Shown here: positions 51,498 to 58,706 of the stretch, one piece after another | Layout: every line of letters starts with the position of its first letter | Position numbering within the stretch: position 1 is the first letter of the stretch | Assembly: GCA_041398825.1 (NCBI GenBank) | Contig: JAWKTX010000003.1 | Coordinates: forward strand, 372,001 to 436,000 | DNA length: 64,000 nt | Direction of reading: 5' to 3' | Origin: Planctomycetaceae bacterium | GTDB lineage: Bacteria; Planctomycetota; Planctomycetia; Planctomycetales; Planctomycetaceae | The notes under the pieces: model-generated | The model's input: the letters and a program-made list of their open reading frames with translations, nothing else | What the model was told of the DNA's origin: nothing | Databases searched by the model: none | Program-made: the position numbers and the translations under genes

Positions 51498-53378
51498 TCA
51501 CTCCACAATTGCGATTGGAGTCTGGTCCTGCTGCTCAAGAAGTGAGTCGACAAGTTGCTGATTTCGGGTTCCGTCCCCGTTCAGTAATGTCTGTCGCATG
51601 AGTTCGGTCTGTCCGTCATTGCTCATCGTTTTCCAGAGGGACAAGACTTCCTGCCGAACTGACTCGCGATGTGGCAAGGGGCCATCAAAATCGTATTGGG
51701 GGCACTGGTCACCCAGAAGTTTCTGCAGAGATTCGAATGCGAGATATCGAACAGCGGAATACTGATCCAGAAGGAGATCGGCAAGGAGAGGGATCTTCCA
51801 GTAAGTCGCAGACACCGAACGGGCTTCGGGCCATCCAAGGTGCCATGCAGCAATGGCCCGTTGAGCGGCATCTCCTGTAGTGGCCCAGGTTGCACCAGCC
51901 GAAACGGTCTGATCCTGAATCGTAAGATTCGGCGGTTTCAGTTCATACCACTGGTTCAGCATCTCCGCTGCCCATTGCTGTGTCTGATCAAGATGGCAAA
52001 GATTACATGCGTTTGGTCTGACCCCCGGGCCGCTATTTGGAATTCGGGGGGATTGCACCCGGTGTGACCTGATTGCTCCAAACAGGGCGTAGGAAGTGTG
52101 GGGCATATGGCAATTCAGACAATTGCTACCGGCTGATGCAGGGGCATGATGCGTGTGTTGCTGAATGTCTGCTGTGTATTTGGCCTCGGTGTGACATTGA
52201 ATGCAGGATGCATTGCCGGTTTTTCCACGCGTGATCAGCTTGTTTGTCGACTCATACTGATGCATGGAATGACACGATGTGCAGGTCATCTTTGAGACGC
52301 CGCGGCCCCTGGTATAACAAGCGGATAACAGTAATGCGTTGTATTCGCGCCCGCCCGTTCGGACAGTTCCATCCGGCCAGAACCCTGTTTTCACCATGGT
52401 CGGAAAATGGTCCTGCTGGACCTGGCGATCTTCTCCGAACAGGACGACCTCGCGTAATGTGTCAAACTTATCGTTTCCGGGGCGATACGGGTCACCGTGC
52501 GTCAGGAAGTATGGTTCATTCTTCTGACGCGAAATCACGTGACACTGTCCGCAAACCTTTGCGGATTCAACAGGATCCATAGTTCCCGGGTGGGCGACCG
52601 CAGATTTCACATCGGTCGACTTATTCTTTGCCAGCTCAACATGTTCAGAACCGGGGCCGTGACAGGCTTCACAACTGATCCCCAGTTCTCCAACACTGTG
52701 CATGGATCTGGTCGGTCCACTCATCCGGGGTTCCCCGCCGGTGGCATGACAACCAATGCATTTCATGTTCCAGATGTTGAACGTGACTGTGTCACGCGGT
52801 GGACTCAGAAAAGAATCAATCCGATAGACCCAGCGTTGGCTGTCAATGTGATAGACCCACGGAAACTGCACCAGTGTCCCGTTGGGATTCTGCATCCAGT
52901 ATGTCTGATGAAGATGTGAACCTGTTGTCATTACAATCTGTCGATGAACGGACGGAAGATTCACGGAACTGTCCGACTGGCCGTTGATGTAGGCACGCAT
53001 TTCTGCACCAGGGTCAACGGTATCGACCCAGAATTCGTCACCCTGACGATGAAGATGGTACTCGCGTCCCCGGCTGGTCAGATGGATGTCGTTGAACGAC
53101 GGGACAACGCTCTCGTCAGAGGCTTCCTGTGTCATTGTGCGGTGCCACGTTTTGAACCAGCTGTTGAATTCGGGTTCGTGGCATTCCCTGCAGGCGGTGG
53201 CGGATACAAATCCATCTTCTGTATTGCAGGAAGGAAGGCTGCCGGCCTCGACAGCAGGTTTCGATGGCAAACGGGCCTTAGATTTTACCGGATCCATCCC
53301 ATCGCTAGTTATTAAACTTGAGATAAGAAGTGTCGCGATGGTTGCAAGAAGGACAAATCCCGGAACAAACTTCTTCAC
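51498..53378 (-). CDS. Periplasmic octaheme c-type cytochrome
   Basis: 626 residues with a signal peptide (FVLLATIATLLISSLITS). Eight CxxCH heme motifs are present: CRECH, CIGCH, CEACH, CGQCH, CTSCH, CIQCH, CLNCH, CNLCH, all within residues about 60-460. The region after the last heme (about 470-626) is helical and HEAT-like (QRAIAAWHLGWPEA, SAVRYLAFESLQKLLG). This layout is shared by planctomycete and delta-proteobacterial multiheme proteins with tetratricopeptide or HEAT tails, usually tied to electron transfer; no partner reductase is next to it. The part encoding hemes six and seven has been copied to 54968-55104. Confidence 0.93.
   Translation of the reverse strand: MKKFVPGFVLLATIATLLISSLITSDGMDPVKSKARLPSKPAVEAGSLPSCNTEDGFVSATACRECHEPEFNSWFKTWHRTMTQEASDESVVPSFNDIHLTSRGREYHLHRQGDEFWVDTVDPGAEMRAYINGQSDSSVNLPSVHRQIVMTTGSHLHQTYWMQNPNGTLVQFPWVYHIDSQRWVYRIDSFLSPPRDTVTFNIWNMKCIGCHATGGEPRMSGPTRSMHSVGELGISCEACHGPGSEHVELAKNKSTDVKSAVAHPGTMDPVESAKVCGQCHVISRQKNEPYFLTHGDPYRPGNDKFDTLREVVLFGEDRQVQQDHFPTMVKTGFWPDGTVRTGGREYNALLLSACYTRGRGVSKMTCTSCHSMHQYESTNKLITRGKTGNASCIQCHTEAKYTADIQQHTHHAPASAGSNCLNCHMPHTSYALFGAIRSHRVQSPRIPNSGPGVRPNACNLCHLDQTQQWAAEMLNQWYELKPPNLTIQDQTVSAGATWATTGDAAQRAIAAWHLGWPEARSVSATYWKIPLLADLLLDQYSAVRYLAFESLQKLLGDQCPQYDFDGPLPHRESVRQEVLSLWKTMSNDGQTELMRQTLLNGDGTRNQQLVDSLLEQQDQTPIAIVE
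52107..52243. repeat. Source of the 137-bp duplication (inside cytochrome gene)
   Basis: It matches 54968-55104 at 134 of 137 positions in direct orientation; the three differences cluster at 52169-52176. In the cytochrome frame it encodes the CIQCH to CLNCH segment. The eight bases just after it, ttgtcgac (52244-52251), are found one base before the copy. Confidence 0.97.
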
Positions 53379-53508
53379 GCTGACGCCGCCTCAAGCTCCC
53401 GAGGTCAGGTGATCCGCGGGTAAAAAAGGGAGAAAAGCCGGCTCTGTCACAAGCGCAGACAGGTGGCCAGTGGCATTTCGGTGTTTTCTCACAAACTGGA
53501 GTTTTCGA

Positions 53509-53537
53509 TTGTGTTAATTTATTAAATAGAATAAAAA
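53509..53537 (+). promoter_or_regulatory. Candidate sigma-70-type promoter for the DUF1559 gene
   Basis: TTGTGT (53509-53514), a 17-base A/T-rich spacer, then TAAAAA (53532-53537). It lies in the most A/T-rich stretch of the 218-base divergent gap between the cytochrome and DUF1559 genes, about 60 bases before the ATG; agaccgga-gga type site cggagga precedes the start. Confidence 0.3.
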
Positions 53538-53596
53538 TAGCCAGTGGGAGATGAACTTTTACCGAACTTCTTTTTGCGACCCGGAGGAAAATTCGA

Positions 53597-54703
53597 ATGA
53601 AGAGGAACCTGAAGAAGGGATTTACGCTGATTGAATTGTTGGTGGTCATCGCCATCATCGCCATCTTGATCGCGTTGTTGTTGCCTGCCGTTCAGCAGGC
53701 TCGAGAAGCCGCTCGACGGACTCAATGTCGAAATCATTTGAAGCAACTTGCGCTGGCACTGCACAATTATCATGATGTGTATGACCAGTTTCCGATGGGG
53801 CGCTACGTGTGCCAATGCTTCGCCGGCCAATCCTGACCCTTGCGGAACCAGCTTCCGCGACGAAGACTGGGGCACCACCTGGGCGATTGCTTTGTTGCCC
53901 TATGTTGAGCAGGCCAACCTGTTTAATCAGTGGGATTCCAGCAAGAGTTCCTACGATCAGTCTCCTCACGCGGCTGGACACGGAATGTCATTGGTGTTGA
54001 GTTGTCCTTTATGAAGTGTCCAAGTGACAGTGACACGGCGGCAGCTTCTGGTAGTGGCCCTGCTGGCGGAGCCGTCCTGGGGGGCCTTATGCGAAAGGGA
54101 ACTACGCTGCCAACTATGGTGGTGGATACGCTCAGGAGAACACAGGTGGCAATGGTGTTGACGGAAAGCCGGGCTGGACTGGCGCGAACCTTGGTCCGTT
54201 TCACATGCGAGGTGCGGGTTCTCCTCCTCGTCGTTAAAGCGCAAGCTTTCGAGACATGAAGGACGGGACAAGCAACACAATTGCCGTTGGTGAAATTCTG
54301 AAGGAACTGAGCAACGGTGACCTTCGTGGTGCATGGGGCCATGCCTCAGCGCAATTTTCAGCGGTTATACGGGGACAGTGAATTCATCGCCATATCGTCC
54401 AAATGACGGGCCAAATGGGATAGCAACCCCGAACGCTCCGGCGATGGATAACAACGGCAATCGAACACCGTGGGCCGATTGCCCCGCGTTCTGCGGAAGC
54501 GGGCGCCGGCGATAAGCAACTGTTGTGTCTGGATTGCGGTGGTGATGGCCGCGGTGGAAACACGGCACGCAGTCGCCACACCGGAGGAGCCCAGTTTGCA
54601 ATGTGTGACGGAAGCTGCACGATTCATCAGCGAAAATATCGATCGCGAACTCTACCGTGGCTTGCTGACAATCAGAGGCGGCGAAATTCTCGGCGAGTTC
54701 TAA
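53597..54703 (+). pseudogene. Decayed DUF1559 prepilin-like protein gene
   Basis: The start is intact: cggaggaa then ATG, KKGFTLIELLVVIAIIAIL (type IV pilin-like leader with N-methylation site) and LLPAVQQAREAARRTQC. The family sequence can be followed to the end only by changing frame: breaks near 53811, 53983, 54086, 54345, 54498 and 54618, plus an in-frame TAA at 54235. Recognisable blocks in order are DEDWGTTWAIALLPYVEQAN, MKCPSDSD, GNYAANYGGGYA, SFRDMKDGTSNTIAVGEIL, SPYRPNDG, SRHTGGAQFAMCDGS and the terminal GLLTIRGGEILGEF. DUF1559 genes occur in dozens of copies in planctomycetes, so loss of one is tolerable. An A/T-rich promoter and a terminator still flank it. Confidence 0.93.
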
Positions 54704-54733
54704 AGCAACGCTGCCGTGATTTCAAACTGAAAT

Positions 54734-54770
54734 GACTCTGGCAGACTGTTGTTTGCCAGAGTCTCTTCTT
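54734..54770 (+). terminator. Terminator after the DUF1559 pseudogene
   Basis: GACTCTGGCA (54734-54743) pairs perfectly with TGCCAGAGTC (54754-54763), 10-base loop, followed by tcttcttgc. It lies 30 bases after the final DUF1559 stop. Confidence 0.82.
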
Positions 54771-54931
54771 GCAGACCGAATCTTTTTTTATCGTCAGGAC
54801 ATCAGGCGAAGCAGCCATTCCATGTTCTGTAGAATTCAATTCCAGTCTTCGGCGGCACAAACGAAACGGGGGCATCTGTCTGCCTGTTTCGGCACTGGAT
54901 TCGAAGACTTGCTACGGAGAAAATGTGACCT

Positions 54932-55314
54932 ATGAAGTATCGACTTCACGGAATTGTCTTGTCGACGATGGCAATTCAGACAATTGCTACCGGCTGATGC
55001 AGGGGCATGATGCGTGTGTTGCTGAATGTTTGCCGCGTATTTGGCCTCGGTGTGACATTGAATGCAGGATGCATTGCCGGTTTTTCCACGCGTGATCAGC
55101 TTGTGAAGGAATGTTGGTCGCCAGTATGGAAATCCAGACCGCGATGGAAGATACCCATTCGCTGGATCCCAATAAATTTTCCGATGAACACAAGCCGACA
55201 GTATCCGCAATCATGGACAAGATGCAGGAACTGCAGAATGCCAGGGGGCGGGACGAAGCCAAAGACATCCTTGACAAAATGGAGGAACTGGCGGAAAAAC
55301 TGCCGCGAAATTAA
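54932..55314 (+). pseudogene. Small gene interrupted by a cytochrome-gene fragment
   Basis: ATG at 54932 opens MKYRLHGIVLSTM, a plausible signal or lipoprotein leader. After 12 codons the sequence becomes the 137-bp cytochrome-gene copy, which stops the frame at a TGA (54995). Beyond the copy, an open frame (55111-55314) resumes with EIQTAMEDTHSLDP, SAIMDKMQELQNARG and DILDKMEELAEKLPRN, a hydrophilic helical C-terminus. Planctomycete DUF1559 genes are often followed by a small secreted protein gene, which this probably was. The 55111 frame could still be expressed alone. Confidence 0.6.
54968..55104. repeat. 137-bp copy of the octaheme cytochrome gene
   Basis: Direct-orientation duplicate of 52107-52243, 2861 bases away, with three mismatches. 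On the minus strand it would encode GKTGNASCIQCH through GSNCLNCH. It is flanked on the left by ttgtcgac (54959-54966), the octamer that follows the source segment rather than precedes it. Confidence 0.97.
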
Positions 55315-55361
55315 TTGCAGATCGCGCCCGGAAAGAATGCATTCGAAACCAGAATTCAGAC

Positions 55362-55398
55362 AGCTGCCATCTCACGTGAGAGGGCAGCTTTTCTTTTT
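55362..55398 (+). terminator. Rho-independent terminator before the antiporter gene
   Basis: AGCTGCCaTCTCAC (55362-55375) pairs with GTGAGAgGGCAGCT (55376-55389) with one mismatch, followed by tttctttttgg. It ends the small-gene transcript at 55314. Confidence 0.9.
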
Positions 55399-55582
55399 GG
55401 TTGCCGTATCAGGAGCGATAGAGCATCGCGCGGCGCGGCAATTCGTCCTGTTTTGTGCTCGTTCATCATCGACTTGATATCAACTTGAGGACGCTGGTGG
55501 CTAATATTTACGGCCATTCAGGCTTTGCGGCATGCATGCGATGTGGGATGCATTCAGCTGACATCAGGAGAAGGTCGAATAG

Positions 55583-57538
55583 ATGAACGGGTTGAACCTG
55601 AAAACAGTTCTGATGCTCATCAGCCTGTCAGCAATGCCAGCGGTGGAGGCGGGTGGTACGCCGCTGCAGAGTGATGCCAACACTGAGACAGCAGATTCTG
55701 AGCTCACAGGTGCGATTCTGATTGAGCCTGAATCTCTGCCGAATGGTGCAGCTGTTTCAGAGATCAGAATTCAGGCCGTTGGTGCTGACGGAGCACCGCT
55801 TCGTTTTAATGGTCCTGTGACCGTCAGCGGGATGACGCGACGAAAACCTCAGGTGGACGCTTCAGTTCCGTTTGAACCATTCGAATGCGTTGCAGATTTT
55901 GACGATGGCATTCTTGTGCTCAATTCAGATGTTGCTGATGGGCGGCACATTTCCATTTCAGAAAGTGGATTGACCATTCGCGAGGGCGAAAGTGTTATCG
56001 CCACGCAGCTACAGCCCAGTCGGCTGAGTGACTGGTGGCGCATCGTTCCACCAGTCATTGCCATTCTCCTGGCAATTGTGATCCGGGACGTCAACGTCTC
56101 GTTGATCCTGGCGACATTCGCAGGGTGCCTGTTGTATCACAACTTTACAGACATCCCGGGGGCGATCAATCAGCTTTGCGCGACACTGCAGAACCAGTTG
56201 GCAGATTCTGATCATGCTTCGGTAATTCTGTTCACGGTGTTTCTTGGGGCGATGATCGGACTGATGAATGACAGTGGTGGCACCCAGGCTGTTGTAAACC
56301 GAATGGCAAAGTACGCTAACACACGGGAACGCGGCCAGTTGCTCACCTGGTTGATGGGACTGGTTGTCTTCTTCGATGACTACGCAAACGCATTGCTGAT
56401 TGGAGGAGCCATGCGCCCGCTGAGTGATCGACTCAGGATCTCACGGGAGAAGCTTGCATTTCTGATCGATTCGACAGCAGCCCCCATCGCAGGCCTCGCC
56501 GTTGTCTCTACGTGGGTTGCATTTGAGATTGATCAAATTGCTGCGGGGCTTGCCATTGCCGGAATCAAAGCCGAAGCATCGACGGTCTTTTACGAGAGCA
56601 TACCGTATCGGATATATCCGATACTGGCGCTGGCGATGGTGGCTACCATCGCGAAGACTGGCAAAGATTTTGGTCCGATGCTTTCAGCCGAACGTGAAGC
56701 GTGGCGGCGTGCTCCCGCAATGAACCCGCAGGTCCAGGAAGCGGTTGTCACCGGGAACATGGCGTTTGCCGTTCTTCCCGTTGTGACGCTTGTTGGTCTG
56801 GTGATTGTTGGTTTTCTGAATGATGTTGATTCTTACAGGTTGCTGCTGATCGCTTCGTTTATTGCGTCAGTGATAGCATTCCTGTTGCCATTTTTCTGGC
56901 GAAAAATGTCGTTTGAGGAATGTTCTGCCAGCTGGACTCGCGGCGTGGGTTCGATGATTCCGGCAGTTATCGTTCTTATTCTTGCATGGGCGGTTTCTGA
57001 TGTTTGTCGTCCGGACAAACTGGATACGGCCGGGTTCATCATTAACCGCGTTGGTGATTCGATTCGGCCGCAGTTTCTGCCTTCCATTGCGTTCATTGTT
57101 GCCGGAGCAATTTCACTTTCCATCGGTAGCTCATTCACGACCATGGCCCTGCTGACACCGTTGTTCATTCCATTGTGCTGGTCATTATCAACGGAGGGTG
57201 GCGTAACAGAGTTTTCTGCATCCAGCACTGTGTTTCTCGCAACGGTTGGGGCCATACTGGCAGGTGCAATTTTTGGTGATCACTGTTCCCCGATTTCAGA
57301 TACAACGGTGCTGTCTTCGGCAGCCTCCGGTTGTGATCACTTGAAGCATGTGAACACTCAGTTTCCGTATGCTTTGCTGGCGGGGGTGTTTTCACTATTG
57401 ACGGGGTATTTGCCAATGGGTTTTGGCGTTCCCTGGTGGATCACAGTGCCTCTGGGAATGGCCGTCATAGTCGGAGCAATCGTTGTCCTGGGAAAACGGC
57501 CAGACGAAGTGGGACGCTCTGCTTCGGATTCCGAATGA
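55583..57538 (+). CDS. NhaC-type Na+/H+ antiporter with N-terminal extracytoplasmic domain
   Basis: 651 residues; aggagaagg lies 9 bases before the ATG. A signal peptide (LMLISLSAMPAVEAGG) is followed by an approximately 130-residue beta-rich domain (about 40-150) not found in ordinary NhaC. The transporter begins at WWRIVPPVIAILLAIVIRDVN and has about 12 helices. GLMNDSGGTQAVVNRMAK (about 228), VVFFDDYANALLIGGAMRPLSD (in two blocks, about 262), SSFTTMALLTPLFIPL and GAIFGDHCSPISDTTVLSSA (about 569) are NhaC/ArsB-clan signatures with the helix-break acidic residues. It probably exchanges sodium or a small acid for protons. Confidence 0.9.
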   Translation: MNGLNLKTVLMLISLSAMPAVEAGGTPLQSDANTETADSELTGAILIEPESLPNGAAVSEIRIQAVGADGAPLRFNGPVTVSGMTRRKPQVDASVPFEPFECVADFDDGILVLNSDVADGRHISISESGLTIREGESVIATQLQPSRLSDWWRIVPPVIAILLAIVIRDVNVSLILATFAGCLLYHNFTDIPGAINQLCATLQNQLADSDHASVILFTVFLGAMIGLMNDSGGTQAVVNRMAKYANTRERGQLLTWLMGLVVFFDDYANALLIGGAMRPLSDRLRISREKLAFLIDSTAAPIAGLAVVSTWVAFEIDQIAAGLAIAGIKAEASTVFYESIPYRIYPILALAMVATIAKTGKDFGPMLSAEREAWRRAPAMNPQVQEAVVTGNMAFAVLPVVTLVGLVIVGFLNDVDSYRLLLIASFIASVIAFLLPFFWRKMSFEECSASWTRGVGSMIPAVIVLILAWAVSDVCRPDKLDTAGFIINRVGDSIRPQFLPSIAFIVAGAISLSIGSSFTTMALLTPLFIPLCWSLSTEGGVTEFSASSTVFLATVGAILAGAIFGDHCSPISDTTVLSSAASGCDHLKHVNTQFPYALLAGVFSLLTGYLPMGFGVPWWITVPLGMAVIVGAIVVLGKRPDEVGRSASDSE

Positions 57539-57660
57539 TGAAGTGCGGACTGATTTCCTGGTTCGATGCTTTTGTTCGCTTAACCTGACAAGCCACAATG
57601 CTGACCTGATCTTCCCGATCGACAAACCCTTCGTGAACGTTCTATCCGTCGAGATTCATT

Positions 57661-58686
57661 ATGTCACAGGCACCGCTCAAGGGCATCTTTACTCCGAATC
57701 TGGTTCCTTACTCATCAGATGGTGACATCAACGAACCTGAACTTCGACGCTATGTCGACTGGTTGATTTCGCGCGGGGTCCACGGACTGTACCCGAATGG
57801 ATCCACAGGGGAGTTCACACGGTTTACTCCCGAGGAGCGACGGCGAATTCTGGCAATCATTGCAGATCAGGTACGCGGACGCGTTCCAATTCTGGCCGGG
57901 GCCGCGGAAGCCAATGTGAAAGAGACGATCCGGGCGTGTGAGTATTATCATTCTCTGGGGATTCGCGCCGTCGCGATCGTGGCACCGTTCTATTACAAAC
58001 TGAGTCCTGCGTCAGTCTATGCTTACTTTAGGGAGATTGGTCGGAACACTCCGATCGATGTGACTCTTTACAACATCCCGATGTTTGCCAGTCCGATTGA
58101 TGTTCCAACAATCCAGCGGTTGTCGGAAGAGTGCGAAAAGATCGTCGCGATCAAGGATTCTTCCGGTGATATTCCCCACATGATCCGCATGATTCAGGCT
58201 GTTAAGCCCAATCGCCCGGATTTTGCCTTTCTGACTGGCTGGGATGCCGCATTGATGCCCATGTTGCTGGTGGGGTGTGATGGGGGGACGAATGCCAGTT
58301 CGGGTATTGTGCCGGAATTGACCCGCAAATTGTATGACCTGACGACCAGCTATCAGATTGATGCAGCACGCGAAGTGCAGTATGACCTGATCCGCCTGTT
58401 TGACACGATGATCTATTCGGCCGAATTTCCAGAAGGGTTCCGCGCTGCCGTTGAACTACGTGGCTTCCGCATGGGACAGGGGCGACAACCATTGTCGGAC
58501 GATCAGCGTACTGATCTGACTGTGCTGAGCAGAGAATTACAGTGTCTCCTTTCTCAGCACGGTTTTACCGATCAACCTGTTGGTGGATGTCCTGTGGGAG
58601 ATTCAAATCCATCATCGTCGGGTGAAGAGGTTGGTGCGATTGTGCAGCAGGTTGTCTCGGAACTCCGCCGCCGGGGACTCATGTAG
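57661..58686 (+). CDS. DapA-family (dihydrodipicolinate synthase-like) aldolase/lyase with C-terminal helix tail
   Basis: 341 residues; the family core is about 295. GIFTPNLVPYSSDGDIN, PNGSTGEFTRFTPEER (GxxGE loop, about 45-60), the catalytic Tyr in VTLYNIPMF (about 140) and the Schiff-base Lys in KIVAIKDSSGD (about 165) are all present. The family condenses or splits pyruvate with aldehydes; real DapA, N-acetylneuraminate lyase and sugar-acid aldolases share the fold, so the substrate is open. After the core comes a short Ser/Gly/Pro linker (GDSNPSSSG) and a final approximately 20-residue amphipathic helix (EEVGAIVQQVVSELRRRG), which resembles encapsulation peptides of microcompartment enzymes. 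Confidence 0.88.
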   Translation: MSQAPLKGIFTPNLVPYSSDGDINEPELRRYVDWLISRGVHGLYPNGSTGEFTRFTPEERRRILAIIADQVRGRVPILAGAAEANVKETIRACEYYHSLGIRAVAIVAPFYYKLSPASVYAYFREIGRNTPIDVTLYNIPMFASPIDVPTIQRLSEECEKIVAIKDSSGDIPHMIRMIQAVKPNRPDFAFLTGWDAALMPMLLVGCDGGTNASSGIVPELTRKLYDLTTSYQIDAAREVQYDLIRLFDTMIYSAEFPEGFRAAVELRGFRMGQGRQPLSDDQRTDLTVLSRELQCLLSQHGFTDQPVGGCPVGDSNPSSSGEEVGAIVQQVVSELRRRGLM

Positions 58687-58706
58687 GCCGCTGACATGAC
58701 ATCAGT

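Noticed and set aside
54836..55210. Minus-strand frame encoding cytochrome-like CIQCH and CLNCH
   Set aside because: It is the duplicated 137-bp fragment with random extensions, not an independent cytochrome gene.
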